A stretch of 64,000 bases of DNA from Haloplanus sp. CK5-1 (GTDB taxonomy: Archaea > Halobacteriota > Halobacteria > Halobacteriales > Haloferacaceae): positions 930,001 through 994,000 of the forward strand of contig NZ_CP147505.1 in assembly GCF_037201915.1 (NCBI RefSeq), written 5' to 3'. This document shows positions 32,196 to 42,677 of the stretch, piece by piece; positions within the stretch are counted from its first letter, which is position 1, and each line of letters begins with the position of its first letter. Under the pieces are notes generated by a model, which saw only the letters and a list, made by a program, of their open reading frames with translations, did not search any database and was not told the origin of the DNA. The position numbers were made by a program, and so were the translations under genes.

Positions 32196-34709
32196 ATGAA
32201 CCGCGGCCCCGAGTTGATAATCACCGAGAAGGACAACGCCGCCCGTCGCATCGCGGAGATTCTGAGCGACGGGAGCGCGGAGAGCGACCGCGTCAACGGT
32301 GTCAACGTCTACAAGTGGGGTGGCAAGCGCTGTATCGGTCTGTCGGGTCACGTCGTCGGTGTCGACTTCCCGCCGGAGTACGACGGCTGGCGGGACGTGG
32401 AACCGGTCGAACTCGTCGACGCGGAGATGGAGAAACGCCCGACACAGGAGAACATCGTCGCCGCGCTCCGCCGTCTGGCGCGAAACGCCTCCCGGGTCGT
32501 CATCGCGACGGACTACGACCGCGAAGGGGAGTTGATCGGGAAGGAGGCGTACGAACTCGTCCGCGAGGTCAACGACGACTCGCCGGTCGACCGGGTCCGT
32601 TTCTCCTCGATCACCGACCGCGAGGTGACCGAGGCGTTCGCCGACCCCGACGACCTCGATTTCGACCTCGCCGCCGCGGGCGAGGCCCGACAGATCGTCG
32701 ACCTGATGTGGGGGGCGTCGCTGACGCGCTACCTCTCGCTGTCGGCCGGCCAACTCGGCGACGACTTCATCTCCGTCGGCCGGGTGCAAGGACCGACGCT
32801 GAAACTGATCGTCGACCGCGAGCGCGAAATCGACGCCTTCGATCCCGAGGACTACTGGGAACTGTTCGCCGCCCTCTCGAAGGACGACGAGTCCTTCGAG
32901 GCGCAGTACTTCTACCTCGACGACGACGACAACGAGGCCGAACGCGTCTGGGACGAGGCCGACGCGGACGCGGTCGACGCCGACCTCTTGGGGGCGTCGG
33001 CGGCGACCGTCGAGGAGGTGCGCAGGCGCACCCGGACCGACGACCCGCCCGCACCGTTCAACACGACGCAGTTCATCCGCGCCGCGAGCGGGATCGGCCA
33101 CTCCGCCCAGCGCGCGATGAGCATCGCCGAGGACCTCTACACCGCGGGTTACATCACCTACCCCCGGACGGACAACACGGTGTACCCCGAGGATCTGGAC
33201 CCCCGCGAGTTGCTCGACGCCCTCTCTTCGGGCCGGCGCTTCGGCGACGACGCCGCTTCCCTGCTGGACGCCGATGACCTCACGCCGACCGAGGGCGACG
33301 AGGAGACCACCGACCACCCGCCGATCCACCCGACGGACGAACTCCCCGATGCGAGCGACCTCTCGGAGGACGAGTGGGAGGTGTACGAACTCGTCGTCCG
33401 GCGCTTCCTCGCGACCGTCGCCGACGCGGCGACGTGGGAGCACCTGCGCGTGGTGGCGACCGTGGCGGGCGAGACGGAGCGCTCGCTGAAGGCCAACGGC
33501 AAGCGACTGGTCGACTCCGGCTACCACGCCGTCTACCCCTACCGGTCGACGAGCGAGAACTACGTCCCCGACGTGACCGAAGGCGAGGAACTCGCGGTGA
33601 CCGAGTCGCGCCTGGAGGAAAAGCAGACCCAACCCCCCCGTCGATACGGCCAGTCCCGCCTCATCGAGACGATGGAGGACATGGGAATCGGGACGAAGGC
33701 GACCCGCCACGACGTGATCCAGAAGCTCTACGACCGGGGGTACATCGAGGGCGACCCGCCGCGGCCGACCCGTCTCGCACGCGGCGTCGTCGAGGCCTCC
33801 GAGGAGTTCGCCGACCTCATCGTCAGCGAGGAGATGACCGCCCAACTGGAGGAAGACATGCAGGCCATCGCCCGTGGCGAGGCGACCTTAGAGGACGTGA
33901 CCGACGAGTCCCGCGAGATGCTCGGGCGCGTCTTCGACCGCCTGATGGACTCCCGCGAGGCGCTTGGCGATCACCTCCGCGAGTCGCTGAAGGCCGACAA
34001 GACCGTCGGCCCGTGTCCGGAGTGTGGCGACGACCTCGTGATTCGGCGGAGCCGGCAGGGGTCGTACTTCGTGGGCTGTGACGCCTACCCCGACTGTGAG
34101 AACACCCTCCCGCTCCCCTCGACGGGCAAGCCGATCCTGCTGGACGACGTCTGTGGCGAACACGGCCTCCACGACGTGAAGATGCTCGCCGGCCGCAAGA
34201 CGTTCGTCCACGGCTGTCCGCTCTGTGCCGCCGAGGCCGCCGAGGAGGAACCCGATCTGATCGTCGGCCCGTGCCCGGAGTGTGGCGACGACCACGGGGG
34301 CGAACTCGCGGTCAAGCGCCTCCGATCGGGTGGACGACTGGTCGGCTGTACGCGCTACCCCGACTGTGACTACTCCCTTCCGATGCCCCGCCGCGGCGAG
34401 GCCGAACTCGTCGACGAGACCTGCGAGGAACACGGCCTCCCGGGGATCCGAATCTCCTACGAGGACGAGGACCGCGAGCCCTGGGATCTGGGTTGTCCGA
34501 TCTGCAACTACCGCGAGTATCGGGCCCGGCAGGAGGGGACGGAACTGGAGAGTATCGACGGCATCGGCGAGAAGACCGCCGAGAAACTGAACGACGCGGG
34601 CATCGAGGACGTGGCCGGACTGAAGGCGGCCGAACCCGACGCGTTGGCCGACGAACTCGACGGTGTCGGCGAGGAGACGCTCCGGGACTGGCAGGCCGAC
34701 GCGGACTGA
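32196..34709 (+). CDS. topA: DNA topoisomerase I (type IA)
   Basis: An 837-residue enzyme. The Toprim domain holds [15 protein letters not shown] (about 109-123) with the DxD-type metal site. The active-site Tyr lies in [12 protein letters not shown] (about 315-326). Zinc fingers follow in the C-terminal third (CPECG...CDAYPDC, CPECG...CTRYPDC, CPIC). The last 60 residues are a helix-hairpin-helix module ([17 protein letters not shown]). It relaxes negative supercoils by single-strand passage. Fused HhH tails are common in haloarchaeal TopA and may help DNA binding. A GGTTTAGAC box lies about 30 bases upstream. Confidence 0.96.
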   Translation: MNRGPELIITEKDNAARRIAEILSDGSAESDRVNGVNVYKWGGKRCIGLSGHVVGVDFPPEYDGWRDVEPVELVDAEMEKRPTQENIVAALRRLARNASRVVIATDYDREGELIGKEAYELVREVNDDSPVDRVRFSSITDREVTEAFADPDDLDFDLAAAGEARQIVDLMWGASLTRYLSLSAGQLGDDFISVGRVQGPTLKLIVDREREIDAFDPEDYWELFAALSKDDESFEAQYFYLDDDDNEAERVWDEADADAVDADLLGASAATVEEVRRRTRTDDPPAPFNTTQFIRAASGIGHSAQRAMSIAEDLYTAGYITYPRTDNTVYPEDLDPRELLDALSSGRRFGDDAASLLDADDLTPTEGDEETTDHPPIHPTDELPDASDLSEDEWEVYELVVRRFLATVADAATWEHLRVVATVAGETERSLKANGKRLVDSGYHAVYPYRSTSENYVPDVTEGEELAVTESRLEEKQTQPPRRYGQSRLIETMEDMGIGTKATRHDVIQKLYDRGYIEGDPPRPTRLARGVVEASEEFADLIVSEEMTAQLEEDMQAIARGEATLEDVTDESREMLGRVFDRLMDSREALGDHLRESLKADKTVGPCPECGDDLVIRRSRQGSYFVGCDAYPDCENTLPLPSTGKPILLDDVCGEHGLHDVKMLAGRKTFVHGCPLCAAEAAEEEPDLIVGPCPECGDDHGGELAVKRLRSGGRLVGCTRYPDCDYSLPMPRRGEAELVDETCEEHGLPGIRISYEDEDREPWDLGCPICNYREYRARQEGTELESIDGIGEKTAEKLNDAGIEDVAGLKAAEPDALADELDGVGEETLRDWQADAD

Positions 34710-34762
34710 CACCGTCGGCGAGTCGGGCCCTTTTTATCGGCTCCACGGAGTACACTTCGGCA

Positions 34763-35470
34763 ATGAGTACGCCGTGGGACGAGTGGGACCACGTCCTCAA
34801 GGTCGACCCCGACAAGGACCTCGTCGCGGGCGAGACGTTCGAGGACGTCTGTGCCACCGGAACTGATGCCATCGAAATCGGGGGGACGACCGGGATGACC
34901 AAAGAGAAGATGACGGCAGTCGTCGACGCCTGCGCGAAGTACGGCGTCCCGCTGTACCAGGAGCCATCCAACCCGGCGGTCGTCATCGACGACGACGCGT
35001 TGGACGGCTACCTGATCCCGACGGTGTTCAACGCCGGCGACAGTTTCTGGGTCACCGGTGCGCACAAGGAGTGGGTGCGCATCGAGAACGGCCTCGACTG
35101 GAGTCGGACCTACACCGAGGCGTACATCGTCCTCAACCCGGACTCGTCGGTCGCGGAGTACACGGAGGCCGACTGCGACCAGTCGGCCGACGACGTGGCC
35201 GCCTACGCCGCGGTCGCGGAGAAACTGTTCGGCCAGGAAATCGTCTACATCGAGTACTCCGGGACGCTCGGCGACCCCGAGGTCGTGAGAGCGGCCGCGG
35301 ACGCGCTCGACGAGGCGACCCTCTTTTACGGCGGCGGTATCGGCGACTACGAGTCGGCCCACGAGATGGGTCGGTACGCCGACGTGGTCGTCGTCGGTGA
35401 TCTGCTCCACGAAGAAGGCTGTGACGCCGTCCGTGAGACGGTCGAGGGCGTCTCCGACGCCCACGAGTAG
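34763..35470 (+). CDS. Geranylgeranylglyceryl phosphate synthase
   Basis: A 235-residue TIM-barrel prenyltransferase of the PcrB/GGGPS family. The sequence contains KVDPDKDL near the N-terminus, [14 protein letters not shown] (about 33-46), the [12 protein letters not shown] segment (about 167-178) and the phosphate-binding [12 protein letters not shown] (about 193-204). It joins geranylgeranyl diphosphate to sn-glycerol-1-phosphate, the first committed step of archaeal ether lipid synthesis. ATG 34763 lies about 30 bases after a CCTTTTTATCG box. The upstream frame overlapping topA is a shadow. Confidence 0.93.
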   Translation: MSTPWDEWDHVLKVDPDKDLVAGETFEDVCATGTDAIEIGGTTGMTKEKMTAVVDACAKYGVPLYQEPSNPAVVIDDDALDGYLIPTVFNAGDSFWVTGAHKEWVRIENGLDWSRTYTEAYIVLNPDSSVAEYTEADCDQSADDVAAYAAVAEKLFGQEIVYIEYSGTLGDPEVVRAAADALDEATLFYGGGIGDYESAHEMGRYADVVVVGDLLHEEGCDAVRETVEGVSDAHE

Positions 35471-35479
35471 CCCCCACGA

Positions 35480-36232
35480 TCACGTCGGTTCGGCCCCCGG
35501 TTCGGTCGTCTGCATCCCGCTTTCGTTTCGGTTCTCGGTCCCCTCGACCGGTAGCGTCTCGCTCCAGACCACCAGGGCGACGACGCCGCCGTAGAACCGC
35601 ACGGCTCCGGCGAGGAGATGCCCGACACCAGGGATCGCTGTGGTGGCCGCCGCGAGCACGATCGCACAGACCCCCGTGACGACGGTGACGAGCGAGCCGA
35701 GTAGCCACGCCCGCAGGGTGGCAATCGAGAGCGCCCGTCTGCGGATCCGGCCGACCGCGAACGCCTCGGCCACGTCATCGGTCGTGGCGTACGCCGTCAG
35801 CCCGACGGTCGCGAGGTAACCACAGACGGGAAGCACGACCGCCCCGGCGAGGGCGAGGGCCCCCGAGAGCGGTCCCGACGTGAGCGATGCCACGACCGCC
35901 GCGGGCCGGAGTGTCGCCGGCGCTCGCCACCGGAGGGACGCCGACGCCGCGCCGACGCCGGCCGTCAGGAGGACCGCGGCCGGGAGGTGGTACGCGACGA
36001 CGACGCCGGCGGCCCGCGTCCCAGTCCCCACGAGCGACCGTGGGTCGTCGAAGGCCGGGAGCGAGCCGTCGTCGAAGTCGGTCCGGAGGAGGCGGACCGC
36101 GTATCCCGCGAGGAGGACGGACGGGAGTACCAGCGGGGCGGTCGCGACGAGCAGTGCGCCGACGAGGACGGTCCGTGGCCACTCGTCCGTGCGGAGCGGC
36201 CACCGAACCAGCGAATCGAAATCGTCTGTCAT
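35480..36232 (-). CDS. DUF4013 family membrane protein
   Basis: A 250-residue integral membrane protein with about six helices and short cytoplasmic tails. The pattern of a polar N-terminus (DDFDSLVRWPLRTDEWPRTV), a GYAVRLLRTDFDDGSLPAFDD segment after helix 1, and paired long helices matches DUF4013, a widespread family of unknown function in haloarchaea. The C-terminal 20 residues are polar. It converges on the GGGP synthase gene with nine bases between stops and is divergent from the enolase-superfamily gene at 36315. Confidence 0.8.
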   Translation of the reverse strand: MTDDFDSLVRWPLRTDEWPRTVLVGALLVATAPLVLPSVLLAGYAVRLLRTDFDDGSLPAFDDPRSLVGTGTRAAGVVVAYHLPAAVLLTAGVGAASASLRWRAPATLRPAAVVASLTSGPLSGALALAGAVVLPVCGYLATVGLTAYATTDDVAEAFAVGRIRRRALSIATLRAWLLGSLVTVVTGVCAIVLAAATTAIPGVGHLLAGAVRFYGGVVALVVWSETLPVEGTENRNESGMQTTEPGAEPT

Positions 36233-36314
36233 CGGTCCGGGGCGGGGTGGCCGCGTGATCGAGCATAAACCCTCGCCACCGGGTTTTTACTCGGCACCGC
36301 GCCAAGGGCCGCCG

Positions 36315-37418
36315 ATGGAGATCACCGACGTACGCGTCGAACGGATCGAGGTGCCGCTGGAGCGACCGCTGGGCGTCTCGCGGGACCGCTCGCTCGACGC
36401 GCGCGGCGCGGCGTTCGTCGTCGTGGAGACGGACGCCGGAATCACGGGCATCGGTGAGGGCGTTGGGCCGGAGCCCTATATCGTCGAGCGCATCGTCGAG
36501 GAGAAGTATGCGCCCCGCCTGATCGGCGAGGATCCCCTCGATATCGAGCGCCACTGGGCGGCGATGGTGACCGACGACGTGTACAAGGATCGGAAGGGAC
36601 AGGGTCTCTCGGCGGCCAGCGGCGTCGACATCGCGCTGTGGGACCTCGCGGGCAAACACCACGGCGTCCCCGTCTACCGACTGCTGGGTGGTCCCGTCGA
36701 CGGCGACCTCAAACCGTACGCGAGCGACCTGTTCTGGCAGGATCCCGAGACGATGGCCGACCGCGCCGAATCCTACGTCGACCGCGGGTTCGCGGGCGTC
36801 AAGACCCACCTCGGCCGCGGCATCGACGCCGACGAAAAGCGGGTCGCGGCGCTGCGAGGGGCGATCGGTCCCGACACGGCATTGATGGTCGACATGAACT
36901 GCGGGTACGACCGACCGGACGCCCGCCGGGTCGGTCGGATGCTGGAGGAGTACGACGTCTACTGGTACGAGGAGCCCCTGTCGCCGTACGACGTCGAGGG
37001 GCTGGCCGCCCTGCGGGAGGAACTCTCCGTCCCCATCGCCGCCGGCGAGAACGAGTACACGAAGTGGGGTTTTCACGACCTGTTCGAGGCCGACGCCGTC
37101 GACTACGCCATGCCGGACGTGATGCGCTGTGGCGGCATCACGGAGGCGAAGAAAGTCTGTGCGCTCGCCGAGACGTACGGCACGGTCGTCACTCCCCACT
37201 GTTTCACCACCGGTGTCGGTCTCGCGGCGTCGATGCACGTCATGGCCGCGTCGCCGGCCTGCGAGTGGTTGGAGTTCGACCCAACCGACTTCCCGGTGTA
37301 CGAGGCGCTGTTCGAGACGCCGCCGACGCTTTCGGACGGTCGGATCGCCCTCCCGGAGGAACCGGGGTTGGGCGTCGCCCTCGATCCGGACGTGATCGGC
37401 GAGTACCGCGTCGACTGA
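36315..37418 (+). CDS. Mandelate racemase/muconate lactonizing family enzyme
   Basis: A 367-residue enolase-superfamily enzyme with a full active site: K163-T-H165 (GVKTHLG), metal ligands D193 (MVDMN), E219 (WYEEP) and E245 (AAGEN), and H294 (VTPHCF) as the opposite acid-base. The KxH in place of KxK occurs in several acid-sugar dehydratase groups. The likely reaction is dehydration or racemisation of a sugar acid; the substrate is unknown. It is distinct from the island copy at 12673, which has Gln where this one keeps the third Glu. A GGGTTTTTACTCGG box lies about 30 bases before ATG 36315. Confidence 0.87.
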   Translation: MEITDVRVERIEVPLERPLGVSRDRSLDARGAAFVVVETDAGITGIGEGVGPEPYIVERIVEEKYAPRLIGEDPLDIERHWAAMVTDDVYKDRKGQGLSAASGVDIALWDLAGKHHGVPVYRLLGGPVDGDLKPYASDLFWQDPETMADRAESYVDRGFAGVKTHLGRGIDADEKRVAALRGAIGPDTALMVDMNCGYDRPDARRVGRMLEEYDVYWYEEPLSPYDVEGLAALREELSVPIAAGENEYTKWGFHDLFEADAVDYAMPDVMRCGGITEAKKVCALAETYGTVVTPHCFTTGVGLAASMHVMAASPACEWLEFDPTDFPVYEALFETPPTLSDGRIALPEEPGLGVALDPDVIGEYRVD

Positions 37419-37470
37419 GTCGTCACGCGGTGTGGGGCGTCGCTACCGAGCGCGAGCGAAAACGGGCGCG

Positions 37471-37477
37471 TTTAAGG
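37471..37477 (+). promoter_or_regulatory. TATA-like box of aspS
   Basis: TTTAAGG lies 24-30 bases before ATG 37501, the leaderless spacing. Confidence 0.5.
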
Positions 37478-37500
37478 CACGTGATCCGATACGGATAGGT

Positions 37501-38802
37501 ATGGAAAACCGAACGCACGCGGCCGACGCCGTCGCCGGCGAGACGGCCACGGTCGCCGGCTGGGTCCACGAGATCCGGGACCTCGGCGGCATCGCCTTCC
37601 TGATCCTCCGGGACCGCACCGGCAAACTCCAGATCAAGTTCGAGAAAGACGAGATGGACGATGGACTGGTCGAGACGGGGCTCGGCGTCCACCGCGAGAG
37701 CGTCGTCGCCGTCACGGGCGCGGTCGAAGAGGAGCCACGCGCGCCGACCGGTCTCGAACTCGTCCCCGAGTCCGTCGAGGTGCTCGCGGACGCCGACCCC
37801 GAACTCCCGCTGGACCCTTCGGGGAAGGTCGACGCCGAACTCCCGACCCGGCTGGACAACCGCACCCTCGACCTCCGCAAGCCCGAGGTGAAGGCCATCT
37901 TCGAGATCCGGAGCGAGATCCTGCGATCCGTCCGGGAGTACTTCCGATCCGTGGGGAGCACGGAGATCAACACGCCGAAGATCGTCGCCACCGGCACGGA
38001 GGGCGGCACCGAACTGTTCCCGATCACCTACTTCGGGCAGGAGGCGTTCATGAACCAGTCGCCACAGCTGTTCAAGCAGTTGATGGTCGGGAGCGGACTG
38101 GAGCGGATCTTCGAGATCGGCCCGATCTTCCGCGCCGAGGAGCACAACACCCCCCGCCACCTCAACGAGGCGACGATGATCGACTTCGAGTCGGCGTTCG
38201 TCGACCACCACGAGGCGATGGACGTCTGTGAGGGGACGCTCAAAGCCGCCTACGAGGGCGTCGCCGAGAACTGCGCCGACGAACTCGACCTACTCGGCTA
38301 CGACGACTTCGCCGTCCCCGAGGCCGACTTCCCGCGGCTCACCTACGAGGAGGCCATCGAGCGGATCAACGCCACGGGCGAACTCGACGAGCAACTCGTC
38401 TGGGGCGACGACCTGCCCACCGAGGCCGAGAAGGCGCTCGGCTCGGACGTTGGCGGTCACTACTTCATCACCGACTGGCCCTCCGAGATCAAGCCCTTCT
38501 ACATCCAGGACTACGACGACGACCCGCAACTGTCGAAGGGCTTTGACCTGATGCACCCGCGGATGGAACTGGTCTCGGGCGGACAGCGTGAGCACCGCTA
38601 CGACGAACTCGTCGCCGGCTTCGAACAGCAGGGACTCGACCCCGAGCAGTTCGACTACTACACGAGGATGTTCAAGTACGGGATGCCGCCCCACGCCGGG
38701 TGGGCCTACGGCGTCGAGCGACTCGTGATGACGATGCTCGGGTTGGAGAACATCCGCGAGGCCGTGCTGTTCCCGCGAGACAGGCAGCGTCTGAGTCCGT
38801 AG
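37501..38802 (+). CDS. aspS: Aspartyl-tRNA synthetase (archaeal type)
   Basis: A 433-residue class II synthetase. The N-terminal OB-fold anticodon-binding domain ([20 protein letters not shown], about 17-36) is followed by the catalytic domain with motif 2 ([20 protein letters not shown], about 210-229) and motif 3 ([15 protein letters not shown], about 400-414). It ends in the conserved C-terminus ([10 protein letters not shown]). In archaea without AsnRS it is often non-discriminating and works with GatCAB, which fits gatB nearby. It starts at ATG 37501. A divergent copy of the last ten codons lies 60 bases after the stop. Confidence 0.96.
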   Translation: MENRTHAADAVAGETATVAGWVHEIRDLGGIAFLILRDRTGKLQIKFEKDEMDDGLVETGLGVHRESVVAVTGAVEEEPRAPTGLELVPESVEVLADADPELPLDPSGKVDAELPTRLDNRTLDLRKPEVKAIFEIRSEILRSVREYFRSVGSTEINTPKIVATGTEGGTELFPITYFGQEAFMNQSPQLFKQLMVGSGLERIFEIGPIFRAEEHNTPRHLNEATMIDFESAFVDHHEAMDVCEGTLKAAYEGVAENCADELDLLGYDDFAVPEADFPRLTYEEAIERINATGELDEQLVWGDDLPTEAEKALGSDVGGHYFITDWPSEIKPFYIQDYDDDPQLSKGFDLMHPRMELVSGGQREHRYDELVAGFEQQGLDPEQFDYYTRMFKYGMPPHAGWAYGVERLVMTMLGLENIREAVLFPRDRQRLSP

Positions 38803-38888
38803 GACGAAGACGATCCTGTCGAGCGGGTGCAGGGAACGAGCGGAGCGACGTGAGCGTGTTCACACGGGATCGACAGAGACTGAGTCCG
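38770..38888 (+). repeat. Direct repeat of the aspS 3' end flanking 59 bases
   Basis: 38770-38799 encodes the AspS tail [10 protein letters not shown]; 38859-38888 encodes [10 protein letters not shown] in the same register but with mostly synonymous codon changes (22 of 30 bases identical, the last nine perfectly). The 59 bases between contain the stop and a low-complexity gagcggagcgacgtgag string. This is what integration by homologous or site-specific recombination into the 3' end of a protein gene, using an aspS copy from another organism, would leave. Confidence 0.65.
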
Positions 38889-38938
38889 TCGGAGCATCCG
38901 TGTCGGTCGGGCGAGGTCGGTGGGACCTGCGAGTCCCG

Positions 38939-39253
38939 TCAGCCTCCGTCCGATTCGGACCCGAGGAGGTCGTCCGCCACGTCGTCGATCCGGTTCGACG
39001 CTTCCTCGGCACGATCGCGGACCTCGGCGGTCCGCTCCTCGAAGTCCACCCGTCGCCGTTCGCCGAGATCTTCGTCGTACTCCAGCACCGTCGACGCGCG
39101 GGCGAGGTGGACGTACAGTTCTTCGATGTGAGCCTTGAGCGCCGCCGGGTCGTCCGGGAGTTCCTCGGTCGGCGTGAAGAACGACTCGTCCTCGAGGACA
39201 TCGCTGGCCTCGACCATCGTCTCCGGTAGGTCGGATCCCTCGTCGTCGCGCAT
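38939..39253 (-). CDS. Small acidic coiled-coil protein
   Basis: A 104-residue protein, mostly helical: DPAALKAHIEELYVHLARAS and RRRVDFEERTAEVRDRAEEA, then SNRIDDVADDLL, suggest two coiled-coil helices. It is very acidic (about 30 Asp/Glu) with no cysteine and no membrane segment. Similar small proteins of unknown role are common in haloarchaea; I do not assign a family. It lies opposite the 39398 gene with a 144-base intergenic stretch that probably holds both promoters. Confidence 0.7.
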   Translation of the reverse strand: MRDDEGSDLPETMVEASDVLEDESFFTPTEELPDDPAALKAHIEELYVHLARASTVLEYDEDLGERRRVDFEERTAEVRDRAEEASNRIDDVADDLLGSESDGG

Positions 39254-39397
39254 GTCGTGGAATCACGCTTACGACGGCACTTGACTCCACCGCCGCGCCG
39301 GTGGTCGGCGGCCGTGGTTCGACGGCCCGTTGTGCGTTCGTGTCCGCTCCGGCGGCGAGGAAACGTTGATGGTGACGACGTACGGTCCGTGGGGACG

Positions 39398-39976
39398 ATG
39401 AGCGACGGGAGCCACACGAGGCTACCGCCGAGGATCGACCTCCGACCCGCCGAACCGGTGGACCGCAGCGAGATGACCGACCTCTGGGAGCGGCGCACCG
39501 GCTTCGAGATAACGAAGGTCCTCGACGCGGTCTTCGACGACGAGAAGCCGGCCCACGGGGTCGTCGCCACCGAGGTCGAACGGGTCGTCGGGTTCGGGGT
39601 CGTCATCCGTTTTCCCCGTGACGCGGCGGTCGACTGGGTCGACGTGGCGCTCGAGGGACGCGATCTGGGCGAGTCGGTGGCGGTCTTTCACGCCGGCGTC
39701 GTCGCGCCGGAGTGGGAGGGCAACGGCATCGGAACGGCGCTGATGCGGGCGCGTCTCGACTTCGTCCGGGACGCGTACGACGTCGACGCGGCGGTCGGGA
39801 TCGCCTGGCTCCGTCCACACACGCGGGACGCCTCGGCGCTGTTCGAGCGGACGGGGTTCGAGCGCCACGGGACCGACGAGACGTACTATCGGCGCGTGGA
39901 CCGCCCGGTCTGTCCCGACTGTGGCGACGTCTGTGAGTGTCGCGCGGCGGTGTACGTGTGGACGCCCGACGGGTAG
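39398..39976 (+). CDS. GNAT acetyltransferase with C-terminal Cys cluster
   Basis: A 192-residue protein. The GNAT acetyl-CoA loop is VVAPEWEGNGIGTALMRARL (about 105-124), where EGNGIGTAL is the Q/R-x-x-G-x-G/A equivalent. FERTGFERHG (about 149-158) is the family's terminal segment. The last 25 residues add CPDCGDVCECRAAVYVW, a short cysteine cluster that may bind zinc. It probably N-acetylates a protein or small molecule; the substrate is unknown. ATG 39398 was chosen; the upstream frame is arginine-rich leader. Confidence 0.85.
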   Translation: MSDGSHTRLPPRIDLRPAEPVDRSEMTDLWERRTGFEITKVLDAVFDDEKPAHGVVATEVERVVGFGVVIRFPRDAAVDWVDVALEGRDLGESVAVFHAGVVAPEWEGNGIGTALMRARLDFVRDAYDVDAAVGIAWLRPHTRDASALFERTGFERHGTDETYYRRVDRPVCPDCGDVCECRAAVYVWTPDG

Positions 39977-40053
39977 AGCGGCGTGAACGGGCGTCAGTGA
40001 CGTGGGCGGCCGGTTCCGACACGCCTTAATCCTCGCCGCCGCCTCGTCACCGT

Positions 40054-40920
40054 ATGGACGACGAGTGGGCGGACCACGCCACCGTGTTCGTCCCCGGACA
40101 CGTCACCGGCTTCTTCAGCCCCTGTAGCGCCGACGATCCGGTTCGTGCCGGGTCGCGCGGTGCCGGGGTGACGCTCTCGGACGGCGTCCGGGTGACCGTC
40201 CGGGTCGACGACGCCGCGCCGGAGCCGCGACTCACCCTCGACGGCGACCCGCTGTCGATGCCGCCGGTCGAGACGGTGTTGGCCTCCCTCGACGCCGACG
40301 GCGTGTGCGTCTCGGCGGAGAGCGACCTCCCCCTCGGAACGGGCTTTGGCGTCTCGGGGGCGATCACCCTCGGGGCGGCGCTCGCGGCGAACCACGCCCT
40401 CGACCGCGGTCGGTCGGAGAACGACCTCGTCGCGCTTGCCCACCGCGCCGAGGTGCTGGCGGGGACCGGGCTGGGCGACGTGGTGGCACAGGCTCGGGGC
40501 GGGGTTCCGATCCGCCTCGATCCCGGCGCGCCGCCTCACGGCCGTCTCGACGGCGTACCCGCGACCCGGCGCGTCGAGTACGTCACGTTCGGCGACCTCT
40601 CGACGGCCGACGTGCTCGCCGGCGACACCGATCCGCTCGTCGACGCCGGGGACCGCGCGCTGTCGCGCCTGGTCGATCACCCGACGCTCCCCGAACTGCT
40701 CGCGGCCGCCCGACGGTTCGCCCGGGAGACGGATCTGCCGACCGACCGGGTGCGTGGCGTCGTCGACGACGTGGTCGACGCGGGCGGCGAGGCGTCGATG
40801 GCGATGCTGGGCGAGACGGTGTTCGCGCTCGGGACCGGCCTCTCCGATGCGGGCGTCGACGCCGACGCGTGTCGAACCTGCGAGGCTGGCGCACACCTCG
40901 TCGCGCCGGACCGGTCCTGA
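40054..40920 (+). CDS. Pantoate kinase (GHMP family)
   Basis: A 288-residue GHMP-type kinase. VFVPGHVTGFFSPC at the start, the ATP loop PLGTGFGVSGAITLGAALA (about 93-111), and a C-terminal GHMP motif (MAMLGETVFALGTGL) identify archaeal pantoate kinase (PoK). It phosphorylates pantoate to 4-phosphopantoate, the first step of the archaeal variant of CoA synthesis. The next enzyme, phosphopantothenate synthetase, is encoded immediately downstream with a promoter-like GCGTTTTTATTCGG between them. Confidence 0.92.
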   Translation: MDDEWADHATVFVPGHVTGFFSPCSADDPVRAGSRGAGVTLSDGVRVTVRVDDAAPEPRLTLDGDPLSMPPVETVLASLDADGVCVSAESDLPLGTGFGVSGAITLGAALAANHALDRGRSENDLVALAHRAEVLAGTGLGDVVAQARGGVPIRLDPGAPPHGRLDGVPATRRVEYVTFGDLSTADVLAGDTDPLVDAGDRALSRLVDHPTLPELLAAARRFARETDLPTDRVRGVVDDVVDAGGEASMAMLGETVFALGTGLSDAGVDADACRTCEAGAHLVAPDRS

Positions 40921-40958
40921 TCGCGGCGTTTTTATTCGGTGCGGGACTTCGAGCGAGC

Positions 40959-41714
40959 ATGGCCGAGGCCGAGATTCCGGACGACCACCCCCGCCACGAC
41001 TCGCTGGTGACGCGCCACCGCATCGAGGACGGCGTCGACGAGGGTATCACCAGCAGACAGGGGCTGATCGCACAGGGGCGCGGCGAGGCCTTCGACTACC
41101 TGCTCGGCGAGCGGACGCTCCCCTCGGCGGACGACGCAGCGCGGGCGGCCGCCGCCCACCTCCTGCTCGCCGAGCACCCCGTCGTCTCGGTGAACGGCAA
41201 CGCGGCGGCGCTCGTGCCGACCGAACTCGTCGCCCTCGCGGCGGCCGTCGACGCGGACTTGGAGGTGAACCTGTTCAACCGCACCGAGGATCGGGTGACC
41301 GCCATCGCCGAGTACCTCCGCGACCACGGCGCGACCGACGTGAAGGGGCTCCGGGCCGACGCCCGCCTCCCGAACCTCGACCACGAACGCGCCAAGGTCG
41401 ACGCCGACGGCATCGCCGACGCCGACGTGGTCCTCGTCCCTCTGGAGGACGGCGACCGTGCGTCGGCGCTCGCCGCCCTCGGCAAGGTGGAGATCGTGAT
41501 CGATCTGAACCCGCTGTCGCGATCGGCACGGGTCGCGGACGTGCCCGTGGTCGACAACATCCTGCGGGCGGTCCCCGCGATCACCGCCCACGCCCGTGAT
41601 CTGGCGGACGCCGACCGCGAGACGCTGACGCGGATCGTCGACGACTTCGACGCCGAAGCCACCCTCGCCGCCGCCGAGCGGGTGATCCGGAGTGGCGATC
41701 TGGAGTCCGACTGA
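40959..41714 (+). CDS. 4-phosphopantoate-beta-alanine ligase (phosphopantothenate synthetase)
   Basis: A 251-residue protein of the archaeal PPS family (formerly DUF137). Features are HPRHDSLVTRHRIEDGV near the N-terminus, VSNG-type VSVNGNAAALVP (about 76-87), NLFNRTEDR, and the C-terminal VIDLNPLSRSARVADVPVVD motif (about 184-203). It joins 4-phosphopantoate and beta-alanine using ATP to give 4'-phosphopantothenate. Together with the pantoate kinase just upstream it forms the archaeal route to CoA. ATG 40959 gives the family start; the longer upstream frame is a shadow of the kinase. Confidence 0.93.
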   Translation: MAEAEIPDDHPRHDSLVTRHRIEDGVDEGITSRQGLIAQGRGEAFDYLLGERTLPSADDAARAAAAHLLLAEHPVVSVNGNAAALVPTELVALAAAVDADLEVNLFNRTEDRVTAIAEYLRDHGATDVKGLRADARLPNLDHERAKVDADGIADADVVLVPLEDGDRASALAALGKVEIVIDLNPLSRSARVADVPVVDNILRAVPAITAHARDLADADRETLTRIVDDFDAEATLAAAERVIRSGDLESD

Positions 41715-41871
41715 GCCGTTCGGAACCTCCCGTAGACGACGGCGACCCACCGGACCGGGTCGAGTCGTCGGCGCACCGTCACCCGGTCGACCCCACGTGC
41801 CGTGGTATCGTTCCTCGACCGACGAATCCATCGCCCGGTAGCTACATGTCGGCTCCGGACGACGTGTCGGT

Positions 41872-42636
41872 GTGACTCTCACTCGTCCGTGGCCGCCGTA
41901 CTTCTTCGGCGTCTACCACTGGCGCGAGCGACTCCGTCGGATCGCCCGCTCGGTTCTCGTCCTCGTCGCGTCGGTCGTGGCGTTTCGCCGTGGCGGGCGG
42001 GTGGTCCGCGCCGCCGCGGCGGTCCTCGGGATCGGTGCGTTCGTCCGAGGGGCCGATACGACTCGTCGTCTCTGTTCGCCACCGCCGTGGACGCTCGACC
42101 GACCGAAGTACGACGCTCTCGGTACGGTCCTCGCTCTCGACGACGCCGACCGTGTCCTCGACGTGGGGTGTGGCTCCGGCCGGTCGCTGGTCGGTCTCGC
42201 CCCACACCTGCCCGACGGCTGCCGGGTCGTCGGCCTCGACGTGTTCGACGACCGGATCATCCTGGGCAACGGGCCGCAGTTGGCGCGGCGGAACGGCGCT
42301 CGCGCTGGCCTCGACGTCGCGCCGGTCGCGGGCGACGCCGCGCGCCTCCCCGTCGCGGACGGGGCGTTCGACGCCGTCACCGCCTGCCGGGTGACCCACG
42401 ACCTCCCCGCAGCCAAGCGGGACGCGGCGTTCGCGGAACTCCGGCGGGTGTGTGCCGACGACGGGACGGTCGGCCTGCTGGAACTGCCGATCACGCCCGA
42501 CGGCGTCGACGACCACGAGACGTACTGGCGGCGCTGTCTCGAGGACGCCGGCCTCGCGGTCCGACGGGTCGTGACCGTCGACCGGCCGGCGCGCGAGGGG
42601 TCCTACGTCGCCATCGCCGCGACGCCGAAGGCGTGA
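41872..42636 (+). CDS. SAM-dependent methyltransferase with N-terminal membrane segment
   Basis: A 254-residue protein from GTG 41872. A hydrophobic stretch (SVLVLVASVVAFRR, then AAAAVLGIGAF, about 27-58) suggests membrane attachment. The class I methyltransferase fold follows: motif I VLDVGCGSGRSLVG (about 94-107), GLDVFDDRI, and AFDAVTACRVTHDLP. The closing EGSYVAIAATPKA is a typical last strand. The substrate could be a lipid, quinone or small molecule given the membrane tie. It lies between the CoA gene pair and metG, 41 bases before the latter. Confidence 0.82.
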   Translation: MTLTRPWPPYFFGVYHWRERLRRIARSVLVLVASVVAFRRGGRVVRAAAAVLGIGAFVRGADTTRRLCSPPPWTLDRPKYDALGTVLALDDADRVLDVGCGSGRSLVGLAPHLPDGCRVVGLDVFDDRIILGNGPQLARRNGARAGLDVAPVAGDAARLPVADGAFDAVTACRVTHDLPAAKRDAAFAELRRVCADDGTVGLLELPITPDGVDDHETYWRRCLEDAGLAVRRVVTVDRPAREGSYVAIAATPKA

Positions 42637-42677
42637 GAATCGGCGGGCTTTAGGGTGCCATCCTCCTGTGAACGGGT

